Origin: Chondrilla cf. caribensis
Taxonomy: Eukaryota > Porifera > Demospongiae > Chondrillida > Chondrillidae
DNA length: 64,000 nucleotides
Reading direction: 5' to 3'
NCBI GenBank assembly: GCA_964020155.1
Contig: OZ026558.1
Location: forward strand, 2,708,163-2,772,162
Made by a program: the position numbers and the translations under genes. This document shows positions 9,708 to 32,479 of the stretch, piece after piece (within the stretch, counting starts at the first letter, position 1; the number at the start of each line of letters is the position of its first letter). The notes under the pieces are model-generated. The model did no database searches, was not told the DNA's origin, and was given only the letters and a program-made list of their open reading frames with translations.

Positions 9708-11648
9708 ACTACATGTATAAGCAGAAACTGAAGTCCACAGTATTAATAATATTTCTTAGTTACGTAAGGCAGCTTTTGTATATTATCTTCAATAACTCCA
9801 TAGTTTACACAAGCATTCTGCACACTAATATACACTAACAAAATAAAATAGTGTATGTTCATGTACATATCTACCTAATTCTTTTTTCTATTCAGCATCA
9901 GCCAGGTGACACAATTGGCTATATTGAAGGTACAATATGGACTGAGTTGATTGACCACACCTTCTCACAATTCAAAATGTATTGTGCATATAAACAGTTT
10001 ATTGAATAGAGACAGCTTCAATAACCCCAGCTGCTATCTCAACAGTATTCCTCAGTACATGTAAAGGAAGTCATCAGTATTCACAGAGTACCAATATTAA
10101 CAAAGTATACATTCAATCTGTACAATGTACTTGTAATGAAAATGTTCATTACTGTAACAATATTTTTTGATTGTTCAATGTTCCTTAGGTTTCATACGGC
10201 AAAAGAAATGAATACAATATCCCTCCAATTGTGCACTGTATGTAATGCTTAAACAGTAACTCTCCATTAATTGTAATGAGAACTCTTATAAGTACTAAGC
10301 AATAAACATCAAATGAAACAAAAACGATATTTAACTAAAACTTATAGTAATAATTTGGTGAATACATACTTTATAGCTAAGAAAACTTTAATGTATGCAA
10401 AATACTTTTTTGCACAATTACACTAAACAGTAGATTTCAAGTACATACGTATGATTATTTATGATTATTCATATCTTAATGTATGTGACAGATCCTGTGT
10501 TAGAACTGAAAGGTGGGCCAGATCCTTGTCAGGGACAGGTTATAATAAGAGGAGGAGTCTACGTACCTTACCGTGGTGAAGCCATACTGTGCGATAAAGA
10601 AGCACCGCTGGAGATGGCAAATGTTATATGCCGTCAAGTTGGATGTGGACCACCCAAAGCCAACCCTCCATTTGAGCATAGGCTTGAGTGAGTGTGAAAA
10701 CATTCGTACGTAAGGTATAATACAATTTGCTGCCACCAGATAGATAGAGAATTACTATGGTAAAACCCTACTTGTTGTAGCAATGCCAGTCTTTTGATGG
10801 AGTCATACATCAAAATGCAGTGAATAATAGATATTTTATCAACATTCCAAAAACTGAAAGGATGCACTCTATGCAAACTAGATCTATCATTTCAATGCAA
10901 CTTTCATACCTCATGATCACTCAGAGTACTACAAGATATAACACACAGTGACTTTTGCTAATATCTGTTGTAATTAGATGGCTTCCACCAAGTGATTCAG
11001 TGGATAGTGAAAGTGGTTTCAAGTGCGGTGGATGCGAACCAGGACTGGGCTATTGCAACCCCACCCAACCAAATTGCCTCTCAACTGACTACATGCTGGA
11101 ACTGACATGTGCTAAGCCTGAGCATGCATTAACTAAGAAAGGTATAGTTTAAACTATAATACATATGTTGAATGTGCCATATACAGTAATACAATTCTGG
11201 TAATTATCATATTGCAAAATATACATGCCTATATATTATCATTATGCTAAAAGCCAATCAAGGATCTAACACAACTGAAGTATTTGGATATAATATTAGT
11301 AATTAGACGGATTTCAATTATATTCCAACTAACACATGGACATGCAGTACTTAGTTCATTTGGCTTCTGATACTGTTAATATTGATTGTTACAATTGCAG
11401 GTACTTGCAGTCCTGTCAAGTACACACCACGACCCTTTGAGAAAGTAATTAGTGGGACTGAGTACACCTGCAAACCACTAGGACACATACACCTGTGTCC
11501 CAACATTGTGGATGTCGATGGAAGGTGCTGTAAGGGACTAGCAACACCAAAGAAAGTGAGATACGACTGTTACCCAAAGATTGAAAAAGGGGAAGTAATC
11601 GAAGGGTATCTGTTAAAGTCTGACTACGCTTTTTGCAAATTTGGATAA

Positions 11649-13367
11649 GAAGACATATATAGAGGGGCCAGGATGCCCTTTTGCTCAGAGCTGCAAACAT
11701 ACATGTGAACATACATAAGAAGCTGTCATGAACAAATATTATATAGGGAACTCAATATTACTATGCTTGTTATTCAATGAAATTCATGCAAATGAGCTTT
11801 GCCTATTTTGGGTGATGACATTGTGATACATAATTTTGTTGGACATAAGAATCTTATATCATTTAAGGTATGTACCCTTCATATGGGTGGATATTCTTGT
11901 GTATGCACATACCTGTCCACACACAAACTTTCAAAATGACTTTCAGAGGTATTTTGGGCATTCTAAAATTCCTGCCACTACAGCAATGCCTGATATAATG
12001 CTTTCCATATCGGTCATGATAAAGAGAGTACTAGTATTGTACCATGTTTGTGACATTAGTAACAAGTGCTGGCCAATATTGGAATAAAATTTAATCCATC
12101 ATTTCTTGAGAAGCAATGTTTCTATATACACATGTATGCATGTGCATATTATACAAGTGTCAGGACATACATGAACACGTACAATTTTCTTTAAATATGT
12201 GCACATATTATATAAATGTCTATATATAATATTATATATATATACAAGTTTTTACATATGTACACCTGTATAAGTATATTTGCACACGCGTCTGTACATA
12301 TATAGTATACACATCCAAGTGTGTTTGTAAGAACAACAACGATCAGGTCTGATGGATGTGTATTATGTTCACATTGGAAAGGTACTTGTTGTACATGTAC
12401 ATGCAGTTTGTTCAGACACATATAATATTATTATGTATGTACATGTATGCATACATTGTTTATTGTATATGTCTGTACAGGCCTAGGTCTTTGTTATACA
12501 CGTTCACACAGCTCTGTTTGCGCATGTACTGTATGCATATACCCTTCACACGAATGTACCTCCAAGGGATGATCTTTCTGGTAAAGAGGTTGGCTGTAAT
12601 GGGTCACCAGTGTGAGGAGAAGGGAAGTTTGGAGTAATTTGATCCACAGGTAGTCAATGAGTTGTGAATGTCGGGAGGTGATAATTCAGGAAGATGGCAC
12701 TACTCTAAGAATGATCCTACAGATCAAGAAGGTGAACTCCAGTCAAGAACACTATGGGACCTTTTCTCTCAAGATAACACCGTTTGATTGACCATGATTT
12801 GTACTGGCATGAAATGGATTGTAGAGAACAGCAAACATGTATGGCAACTGGATTGAAAATCTATGATTCAACTATTACACATATTGTTTTTATTGCTGTA
12901 TGAAAATACAGTTACTTTTCAAAAACTCACTTTTTATTTGTTCTTATGACTTGCACATTAAGACAACTGCTTTACCTGTTAAATATGATTGATTTTCCTT
13001 ACAATTCATGGTGACGAACTTGTTTTCTTTCATAGCATACGGGGTTTACATGGATACGACGTATAAACACTTCAATTGTCAATGATAATAATGCGGACAA
13101 CCGTTCACTTTTCAAACGCACGCGTCATTTCGAGTTCGAATGCAGAACAATAATCTGTTTGCGCTAGACTAGACTGGACTACGCCAGACTACGTATATAG
13201 ACTATCATACTACGTAGCCAATATCGCCCATAAAATAGACAGGAGTCGCGAATACAGGAATATATACTGTCTGTCTTCAGACGGCCTGTTTCTAGTCGAA
13301 TTGGGCTACAATTTCAACGAGAATTCTCAGCTTGCTTTTGGGAACCAGTGATATAGCTTAAAAGAGA
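11649..13367. other. Intergenic region between copies A and B
   Basis: 3' flank of A, with a possible AATAAA at 12083-12088, then AT-rich DNA with TACATGTA-rich tracts. From about 12780 the sequence becomes homologous to the flank of copy C (about 24090 onward; shared 'AGCATACGGGGTTTAC' and 'TTCGAGTTCGAATGCAGAAC'), marking the distal duplicated promoter. No gene seen. Confidence 0.6.
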
Positions 13368-13481
13368 TTCGAACGAGAAGGACAGTATTTCCGCGTCTTT
13401 TAACTCTTCCGCGTCCCGGTCCCGCGGTGAAGCACAGATAGCTCAGCCAACTTTGACAAGGCGTACCACCACCAGATCACA
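13368..13481 (+). promoter_or_regulatory. Conserved 5' flank/5' UTR of copy B
   Basis: Matches the flanks of copies A and C ('GAGATTCGAACGAGAA', 'AGCTCAGCCAA', 'GGCGTACCACC', 'CACAATG'). No clear TATA box. Inferred 5' UTR or core promoter. Confidence 0.5.
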
Positions 13482-22778
<9,297 letters not shown>

Positions 22779-22846
22779 CAAACCATAAAGGGGGTGCCTT
22801 TAATTGTTGAACACTCCAAACATATGCACACAAGAGCTGATTCAGA

Positions 22847-22852
22847 ATAAAA
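22847..22852 (+). other. Probable polyadenylation hexamer AATAAA, copy B
   Basis: It lies 69 bases after the stop codon. The homologous position in copy C (TTCAGAAAAAAAGTC, near 32550) has lost the hexamer. Confidence 0.5.
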
Positions 22853-23050
22853 TCAATATTAAGGAATTAGATTGCACATCAATATTATGTTATGATTTTA
22901 TGCAATGAACTTTACCTATTATGTGTGATATACGTATATTGACAATGTGATTCATGATTTAGTTGTTCATGGTGTGTGTGGAGAATGGTGTATGTACTGG
23001 TAATTGAGTGTGTGCATTTGAGTACATGTGGAGTGTGAGTGAGTGTCTGC

Positions 23051-23256
<206 letters not shown>

Positions 23257-23997
23257 TAGGTTTGTATGTGTGATAATGTGCATATATAATATGCTAAATA
23301 TTTTTTATAATTATGTAGATGTTATGAGTACTATTTTAAATCTTATGAACATGTATATGAAGCTATTAAAATTTAATTATTATATGATGTGTGAAGTTTA
23401 ATATTGATAATTACAATTATAATAACATTATTATTCTTGGTCAATGATAACTGCACACAATGCAAACAAACACGTATATGATATGGTGTCCTTGAAATAC
23501 TTGAGACTTTAGTAGTATGTAAATAATAAGTTAGCATCATGTCTTTAAATGAATATGTATAATAATATCATGATGATGATGAATACCAATATAACACACA
23601 GCTATTTGTTAACAATGCATTTATCACCTGTGTGAAATGAATGTCAGCTCCCTCTGTATTATGTTAAGCATTAGTGTGTGTGTGCTCATGTTTGTACATG
23701 TTTGTGTATGGGACAAGAAAACATGTAAAATACACTTTTATACAGTCTCTTATTCTCACAGAAGTAAATTTAAGTTATTTGATAAAACTTTACCACATGA
23801 AAATATAGAGATTGTGAAGATTGACTGCATTAAATTGGCAAATGAGCATACTTCAACTTGCACACACACCACTCTTTAAATGCACATACATAATTAGATC
23901 TCATGCTACTTTCAAAGGACTTCTTCTCCAAGAACTACAAATGACTTAGAATAAACAATAAAAACAATGCTATTAGTAGTATTATTATTGCTATTAT

Positions 23998-24050
23998 CCC
24001 CCCCACAGCTTGCCCCCTCCCCCCTTTCAAAATTCCTAGATCCGCCACTG
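23998..24050 (-). mobile_element. DNA-transposon end-like tract
   Basis: The minus strand reads CAGTGGCGGATCTAGG followed by G-rich sequence, a terminal pattern common to dispersed invertebrate DNA transposons. Only one end is visible. Confidence 0.3.
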
Positions 24051-24615
24051 GTGTTCAAAGAACAGTACACATATGGCGCGCAGATGGATGGAAAATCTAA
24101 GATTCAACTATTCTATACAGTTTCTTTGAGTGCTGTATGCAAACTTAATACAATAACTTTTCGAAGACTCACTTTTCATGCATATGGTTCTTAAAATTTC
24201 CACATTAATTAACACAACTGTTGAATATAATTCCTTCACATTTCATGTTGACGTACCGCGATTATCTTTGATAGCATACGGGGTTTACTTGGTCACCAAG
24301 CACTTTATTAGACGGATAACCTTTCATGATCACTCAAGTTTCGAACGTACGCGCCATTTCGAGTTCGAATGCAGAACTAACCTGTTTGCGCTAGACTGAC
24401 CTAGTCTTACGCTGGACTACGTATATAATCGTCGTACCATACCTATAGGCTATACGTATGTACCAGCGAGGTAATATCTCCCATAAATTAGACAGAAATC
24501 AAGTACAGACATATACTGTCTATCCTTAGACGGCCTGTTTCTAGTCGAATCGGGCCACAATTTCAAGGAGAATTCTTACCTGGCCATGGCTTTTCTTGGG
24601 AACCAGTGATATAGC

Positions 24616-24733
24616 TTGAAGGAGATCCGAGAACGAGAAAGACAGTATTACCACGCGTACAAGCTCTTCGGACACCGTGAAACACAGACAGCTCAGCCAA
24701 CATTGACAAGGCGTACCCCGCCACCAGATCACA
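24616..24733 (+). promoter_or_regulatory. Conserved 5' flank/5' UTR of copy C
   Basis: Homologous to the flanks of A and B, slightly shorter (part of the middle block is missing). It leads into ATG at 24734. Confidence 0.45.
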
Positions 24734-24756
24734 ATGATCGAACAACTGATCGCTAC

Positions 24757-24899
24757 TACTTTGGGTTAGTCAGCACTCCGCACTGGCATGTTCTGTAAAA
24801 CGGGTACTTTGGGTCAGTCAGCACTCCGTACTGGCATGTTCTGTAGAACGGGTACTTTGGGTCAGTCAGCATTCCGCACTGGCATGTTCTGTAGAACGG
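24757..24899. repeat. 48-bp tandem triplication over the exon 1 donor of copy C
   Basis: Three units of about 48 bp, each beginning ACTTTGGGT(T/C)AGTCAGC and ending near AACGG. The first overlaps the end of exon 1 and its GTTAGT donor; the other two carry GTCAGT. Copies A and B have a single unit with GTGAGT. Confidence 0.8.
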
Positions 24900-26135
24900 C
24901 TGTTTCTAGTCCCGGGAAGTTTTCCACTCTGACGAATTTGCTCGAAGAGAACTCTTGAGAGTTAACGATGAAAATTCATGCATATCACTCAGTATATACT
25001 CTCTCGAAGGGAACGTGACACAGTCAGTTATGTATTCATGTGGTTTAAACGCATTCCGTGCATCAGCCATCACTATTATAATAGATGTCGGGTGATCGTC
25101 GCGTGCATGTGAGAAATTCAGCCGTATGCGAATCGTCCACCTAGTCTACGTGAATTATCATTATGATAGAACATTCAGACTAAGGGCACTTGTAGGCCTT
25201 ACTTGCGGTAGATAGGGCCCAAGGAATAAACGTGCTCAGCTAGTACAACCTCGAGGAGTAAATCCGTTATCCGAAGAATGGGAATTCAACCGGGGCAAGT
25301 TTTCTCTACCAATTCAATTGGATAATAACGAAAACGTCACTGCGTGCTCCCACACGTCTTCTAATGATAATATTATAGTCGTATTTCGGCGTGAACCGTC
25401 AGCATACGAATGAAATGAGCAGCGAGAAATTAAGCATTAATTCGAAATTGGGCCGTATAGGCATGACATATGTACCATTTCGGATGATGGATGCTGCACA
25501 AACTTAATTTTCTCTTCCTTATACAAACTAAGATTGTGAAAGATTGAAGGGAGCATACATCCTATTCAGTTACCACTAATGTTACATTCTGAATCACTGA
25601 TTCAGGCCCACTTTTGCACTTTCCCTTCATTTTGTAGACACAAACTATCTCATTTATGCTTATGGTAGTTCTCCCTTCCACATGTGTCAATGAGACTAGT
25701 TTGTGTCTAGTAATTTGATTTCTGTTCCTTGTACACATGACCACTAACTTGTAAACTGCTTAGCATGATATTGGATGAGTGACAAGGTACCCCACGCACC
25801 AAACAGCTGTACATAGTACAACCTGTTATCTAAACACTTTACATCCTATAGTGGGAGCTGTGTTTTTCGGTTTTGCTCTGTCATCACCAAAAGCAGCCGA
25901 AGTGACAAGTGTGATCAGATATGAGTTATATTCCAATGTGATTATACACACAAATTATCTTAGTAGCAATTTGCCCTGTGAAATGGAAATTAGCTTTCAG
26001 GAAACCGGGACAAGGAAAATTCGCCCCTTACAAGGTAAGATGTTGTTGCATAAGGCTGACAAGTATGATTTGTTCAATGACATTTAATTGTGCATGTGTT
26101 TTTTGAAATATCTTATATTATATTTACATTGTGTA

Positions 26136-26315
26136 TACAGTGAATACTCAATAATCTGCCAAAATTCGTTTTCAAAGAAAATGCTGGATTAACGAATTTG
26201 GCGAATGAACTGGCTATTCATGGTACTTGTGCATTATAATATGGGTATTTGGAAATTGTGGTGGATTAAAAGGTTTGGCGGATAAAGTGGTGGTGGATTA
26301 AGGGGAATTTACTGT
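26136..26315. mobile_element. MITE with TA-CAGTGAATAC/TTTACTG-TA ends, copy C intron 2
   Basis: The left end TACAGTGAATACTC and the right end GGAATTTACTGTA are imperfect inverted repeats flanked by TA. The body repeats 'GGATTAA' and 'GGCGGAT' motifs typical of pogo/Tigger-derived MITEs. Related to 44636-44801. Confidence 0.55.
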
Positions 26316-26564
26316 ATATATATGTCTGTGTAGCATTTCTTCATTATTATAATAATATTATTATATTATCTTTGTGTTAAGGACGTTGTCATCCAATGTA
26401 TTCACATTTCTTTCATGCCATTTGTACTATTGCACTTTACCAGTATATGTTTAATAGGCCACATTGTGCTGCAACACATTGTATACTTTTTGTGTGGATA
26501 TTTTGTCTCCTTTCATTGGTACAGTAGTTTATTCAAGCAGAACCTCACTTGAACCTTGACCACT

Positions 26565-26566
<2 letters not shown>

Positions 26567-26599
<33 letters not shown>
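26567..26599. repeat. (CA)n microsatellite, copy C intron 2
   Basis: About 33 bp of CA, the shortest of the three arrays in homologous introns. Confidence 0.95.
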
Positions 26600-26603
<4 letters not shown>

Positions 26604-29495
26604 CCTCGTTATGGTACATATAAATTCTCATCAATTTACCCACATGACTTTCTCAATACTCTGTTAGATCATAAGACGACAGTCAATGTTGTCTCAGGAC
26701 ATAAAATTACTCTTACCTGTGATCATGAGCAGCTTGTCATACTTGGTATACCTTGTGAGTGACCTTTTTGTGGTATGTGCATCACACGTTGTTAACAACC
26801 ACTGTGTACATAGCCACTATTGTATGTGCATAGCGTGCAGAGGGGTAGCTGTATCTGAACCACAGGTATTATGTACTCACAAGTGGATATGATGTGTGAG
26901 TGTTAATCTGTACACAAATTAGAGATACACCTTCACACAGTGTGGCGGCGCCTACACATCTGGGAAACTTGATTCAATGTGCTATATGAAAGTACTAATG
27001 ATAAATACTTACCAAGGCTACGCTAGTGCATTGAAGTGCTTCAACAATCACTTTAAACTGAAGACCAGTTTCATGTATGAGCATGTTTAACTTAATGCAT
27101 TAAACCACATATTGAGGTGATTTTAAACTGGCTAAACCGGATTCAAAGTGCTTACAGTGTAGCCTACTTGGAATACCTTTAAGTTGCATTGTTGACATAA
27201 GATAAAATAACCTACTCTGCTACACAAATACATACCATTAAAAGTTGAAGAATATGTGCAATTTGCCATTTTCTAAAGATCTGGATTGTCCTGCACCTCC
27301 TGAAATCAATTATGGATTAGTTACATATGACGGGAGGATGGCTGCTTATTCCTGTGGACCTGGTTACATACTGGAAGGTAATGAAGTCCTGACTTGCAGT
27401 ATAAGATTGGGAATCTGGATTCCAGCACCGCCAATATGTATCGAAGGAGAAAATAACCATAAAGTGTCAAGTACGTAAAACAATAATATAACTATCATCC
27501 ATATATACCGTGTGTGTGTTCAAGGAAGGTGGATGAAATGTTATATAGAACAAGACATTTCTGTACATTAGCATGTAGTAAAATAGATCCAATCTTATCA
27601 CCAAATAATGGGTTGCAGAATTCACATGCAAAGTATTTTCCCGCATACAGATCAATCTAATCAACATCCACATCTATTCAGCTCTGTCAATGGACATCTT
27701 CCTTCAGAATCAGAAGCAGGTTAGGAAGTGATGCTGATGATAATACTCTAACATATTCAGCAAGTTGCACAATATCGAGGTCACAAAGTATGTTTTGTGT
27801 GTTACGCTTTGGTAATGTAGCAATTCCTAGATGTGAACACCCTGGATTCTTAGCTAATGGTCAGGTTGATGTAAGAAAAGGTACTGCAGTAGGTGAAAGC
27901 GTATATTACAGATGTGATGTAGGATTCATACTCAAAGGGGACTCCATTAGAACATGTCAAAAGGACTACACCTGGAGTGGGACTGCTCCAGTGTGTACAG
28001 GTATATGTATGCTGTACATACATGCAGATATTGTAATTGTGATCATGGCATGCCTGCATTGGATGCTTATTCACATGACATTGATATGTAGGTGCGTACG
28101 TTGAACAATGTACACGAGTTGTTGTGTTTGCATTCATGACACATATCCAGGATCTAGCAAACTTGCACATGAGCTAACAATACGGGAAAGCAAAGTTTTC
28201 ATAGATTTAATCACAATACACTGCATTTCACACACTTCAGTGCTGCTTATGGAAATGTACGTACCTACATGCTGAGTAAGAAAGCAATTCTCTAATCTGG
28301 ATAAAACATGTTATGCACAGTATGTACATTTTGGAAGCCAGTTTATTTTTATTAAGATGGCATGGTAATTCTACTATTTATCTCACAATTTTCAATCTCT
28401 AATTTATCTCAATTGCTAATGAAATTTGTATACTTCCAACCAGCCCCATCCCCATATTTTGGATGTGTTCGGTCTGGAGTAATTCTCTTTGTACCTATTA
28501 TATAGACCACATTCACAGTGTGTGTGTGTACAACCTACAAGAGGTATATCAAAGTTAATTCCACAATTGCAGGTTGTTGGCTGCAAATACAGTTGTATGG
28601 GGGGAGACACAGATGTGAAGGTCAGTTGAGAGTAAACTACTTTGGGTTCTGGGAAACAATCTGTGCCAGAGATCTCCCTGACACAGCGAAGCAAGTTATA
28701 TGCCGTCAGCTGGGCTGTGGAGATCTGTGAGTTATATACACTAGCAGTAAGGACAACATCCTTTGTTCATGTACTATGTAGTTACATGCTATGTTGACAC
28801 CTCTTGTGGATTGTCACTGAAAAATTGATTGCTTGGCCAAACATAAAATCAAAAGTGCGGGTGTATGCCAGACACTATAGCATAACATTGTTTTCAAATT
28901 TTGGATAAACTTACGTTACTTTTGCTTTGCATTTCACAATCTTCTGCAACACCTGATATGTGGAACCACAGTCGTCTAAGGCTTGCTTATCAGCAAAGTT
29001 TGTTACTTAAATTAGAATTACTGACGAATAAAATGTACAAGTATGAAAGTTTCTGTTTCCTTGTAATTTCATTTGTTATTCAATTTTGCATTACAAGGGT
29101 TCTGTTCGATAACCATACATATTTGGATAGTCAGCTCTCTACTCAGCAGAAGTACATGTTTATATAACTGTTTAACATTGAAAACTACATAATGCATGAC
29201 ATGTCAAGCAAAATGGTATCTGAACCACTTTATGTAAACAAAATTGCCAAAACACAGCCGAAGGTGAATTTTGTCAATTCTTTTTATTATGAAGTGAAAC
29301 TTCAACTGCCTGTTTCTACACAATAGTGCCATTCACAGCTGTCCAAAGATTACCGTATCTAGAGATCTAGAGGGTATAAGGAAGCGAAACACGTATAATC
29401 AGAGCCATACATCTTTGTACTCTTTCATAAAATTGGTTTGTGCACCTTTCATTTGACACGTCACATATTTTCCTCTCTCTTCATCTCTCATGTAG

Positions 29496-29516
29496 CATAC
29501 CTGGAGGAACCTTACA
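29496..29516 (+). other. 21-nt coding microexon (SRCR1), copy C
   Basis: Identical in sequence to the copy A microexon, with the same CATGTAG acceptor and GTAAGT donor and the same phase. Confidence 0.85.
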
Positions 29517-32479
29517 GTAAGTACTGACTTTCCATACATTTAATATGTCTACACTCTAATACATATACACATAATTAAGAGGTGAGTATGTACGTACCCT
29601 CATGTAGCATAATAATATTATGCGTAGCTATGATGGAGCCACCTGTAACAAAATCCTTCTATTTAATTTAAGAGATCTCCTAGGCCCCATCGCCGACCAA
29701 AATAACCAGAATGTATTCTTAGACTATTGAAATGACATTTTCATTAGCATCACAATGTGTTGTCCCTTAAATTTCGTATCTATAATAGGGTCTATTGTAC
29801 AGTATGATCACACTATACAGTAAGTATATTATGGTAAATGTGTGTATTGCAATATATACTGTATTATATTTATTGTCAATATTATTGTGTGGAATTGCAG
29901 GTTTCAGTCCCCTTCTGTCCTTCTATACCCTGATCATTATGAATGCAAGGGAAATGAACAGACTTTGTGTGAATGCAAAAACAGAGAAGGATACTGTCCA
30001 ACTTCAAACACAGCACCAAGCACAGTTAACATCCAGTGTAAAGAGGTGGTTAGCTTAAGACATGAACACCACATATTAGAGTAATACACACTTTGACATA
30101 CTGTACAGTGTATACAAGCTTAAGTGAAGTCCATACTAATTTTTATATTAGTATTTCAGTTCTTTTCATTTGGGTTATGTACTAATTTTGCCTCCTTTTC
30201 TCATCAGCAACAGTCAGGAGACGCAAGTGGCTATATTGAAGGTACTCAAATATACAGTTTATTGAGTAGAGGCAGCTCTAATAAACCTATGCAGCTGCTA
30301 CCTTAACCGTTTTCCTTGGTACATTATAAAGGAAATAATAATATTATAAATAATTAATCACTTTTCATACAAGACCAATACCAACAATGTACATTTACTT
30401 GTAATAAATATGTGTATTGCAGTATTTGTTGACTATTTATTACCAATTAATCACATCTTTTGATGGGTATTCCAATTAACAATTAGTTAACAGAACAGAT
30501 TTTTATTGCAATTAACAGCAATCTCAGTTGTATTGATGTGTTCCTTACATTAGTTTTATCCAAATCCCTTCTAGCCTTCTTTTGGGAGCTTAACTATAAT
30601 TGTTCTGTCAGCAAATTAATAACCTAAAGTGAACTAATTATTATATTTGGAGAGCTCCTTCATCTTGTTCATCTCTCTATATGTACATCAATAAGGAACT
30701 ATTAAGATGGCAGCCTTTAAAAAAGAAGCATATCCCCTAAGTCTGTACTGTACAAGTAACTAATGAATTATTATAACGCTCCATTAGTTCTTGTGAAAAG
30801 TCTGTTGAATAAAATAGGCATAAATTAAAGCAATCAAAAATAATGTAATAAAGTATCAATGATATACTTTTAATAGCAATTTCTTCTGTATCTAAATTTC
30901 ATCTGGTCCGCTAAACAATATAATTTTGAACATATTATTACATATATATATATTATATTATATATCATTGTATGTGACAGATCCTGTGATTGAACTGAAA
31001 GGTGGGAAGGATCCATGTATGGGACAGGTCATAATAAAAGGAATCTACCTAGGTGACCGTGGTGAAGCTTTAATGTGTGATAAGGAAGCAACACTGGAGA
31101 TGGCAAATGTGATGTGCCGTCAACTCAGATGTGGACCTCCTGAAACAAACCCTCCATTTGCGCATGTGCTTATGTGAGTGCTATTGCATGTGTAAGGTAC
31201 ATGAAAGCAATTTACTGTTACTAGATAAAGAATCATTATAGTAAAACTGTACTTGTAACAATAATCCTCTTACAATGTAGCCACACATAAAAGATAGCCA
31301 CCTGTGCAGTAAAAAGATTACTACACTGTGCAATGACTGCAAGGGCTGTAAATGAAATTCAATGCATGTACAGCTATAAATATGTGACTTGTTTTATGTC
31401 CTGAACACCAAACATACCACTTCTTTCCTCGGAGAAATTTTTGTACTTAACAATGATGGAAAAGATTATTAGAATATTATGGACAGTAGCAGGTCTTTCC
31501 ACTATCTTCTGTAGTTTGTTTTTATAAAATATAAGCCAGTTACTGTATGTTAAGACAGGAGTAACCAAATTACTACCTCTATTCACCTTCAAGTCAGCAA
31601 ATTCATTACTATTGCTTGAAACATTCCCAATCCCGATATTGACATTAGAGTGGTATGCAGCAGTGGCAGCAGCAGCATTGTGCTATTCCTGCTGCTGATA
31701 TATGGATTTTATGATCCTATGGCATGGTCAGTTCACTCCAACTGCTTGCCTATATTCAGACCATTCCTACCTTGTTCTGTCATTTTTGATGCAAATCATC
31801 CGTACATTGCTTTCCCTTGCATGTTAAGATTTTTTCCCCATTTACATAATTATAGATACTCTCCACCAAGTGAATTTATTATGATGATGGATTACAGTGG
31901 CTTCAAGTGCAGTGGATGTGAACCAGGGCTAGGCCATTGCAACCCAACCAAACCAAATTGCCTCTCAACTGACCATGTTCTTGCACTGACATGTGCCAAG
32001 CCTGAGCCTGCATTGACTAACACAGGTATAGTTTACTATGCAAATTTTGCATGTGCCATACAATACATTACTTATCAAGTATTACAAAAACTATCGTTAT
32101 ACTAAACTCTTATTAAAGATTCAACACAACTGAACTATTAGAATACTGATGAACAGAATTTAATATTCCAACTAACACTAAGTTAGCTTTTGAGCACTGT
32201 CAATAAATATTGATTGATACAATTGTAGATACTTGCAGCCCTGTTAAGTACACACCACGACCTGTTGACTACAGAAGTACATCTGGTGTTGAATACACCT
32301 GCACACCAATAGAGGACAGTCACCTGTGTCCCAACATTGTGGATGTCAAAGGGAGGTGCTGCAGAGGAAAAGCAACATCAAAGGACATGAACTACATGTG
32401 TACCCCAAAGATTGTTTCAGGGCCTGTACTTATGGTGTCTTTAGTAGTGTTCGACCATGCTACTTGCAGTTTTGAATGA

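Larger units (their letters stand above)
3899..11648 (+). pseudogene. SRCR-CCP secreted protein, copy A (one-base frameshift in CCP2)
   Basis: Twelve exons: 3899-3935, 5165-5383, 5677-5766, 6400-6591, 6930-7108, 7479-7632, 8418-8438, 8776-8920, 9896-9929, 10492-10687, 10978-11141, 11401-11648 (TAA). Order: short hydrophobic start (MLKQLVLIVATL), unrecognised three-Cys domain (exons 2-3), CCP1 (exon 4), CCP2 (exon 5), SRCR1 (exons 6-8; 'LYGGSHRCEG', 'CNGNEQSLC'), linker 'GYIE', SRCR2-like (exons 10-11; 'LKGGPDPC', 'ANVICRQVGCG'), Cys-rich end ('VDGRCCKG'). All boundaries are GT-AG and phases agree, except that exon 5 is 179 nt against 180 in C and 174 in B. The lost base is in the GGGGG run near 6954-6958 and creates a TAG. 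An internal AG just downstream would restore frame but drop the first CCP2 cysteine. No transmembrane or GPI-like end is seen, so a secreted product is inferred. The organisation recalls sponge SRCR/SCR receptors. Confidence 0.8.
24734..32479 (+). pseudogene. SRCR-CCP secreted protein, copy C (first domain exon one base short)
   Basis: Exons: 24734-24764, 25817-26034, 26668-26754, 27279-27470, 27821-28000, 28573-28726, 29496-29516, 29901-30048, 30208-30241, 30981-31173, 31856-32025, 32229-32479. Domain order is as in copy B: three-Cys domain ('TTCYLNTLHPIVG', 'LTCDHEQ'), CCP1 ('PPEINYGLVTYDG'), CCP2, SRCR1 ('YGGRHRCEG', 'CKGNEQTLCEC'), 'SGYIE', SRCR2-like ('LKGGKDPCMG'), Cys-rich tail ('VKGRCCRG'). 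Exons 3-12 are in phase. Exon 2 is 218 nt (219 in A, 231 in B) because its acceptor reads ACATAG|T where A has GCAG|GT, so joining from exon 1 is out of frame. The exon 1 donor (G|GTTAGT) also lies in a 48-bp tandem triplication. It may be a pseudogene, use another start, or be mis-sequenced. Confidence 0.75.
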
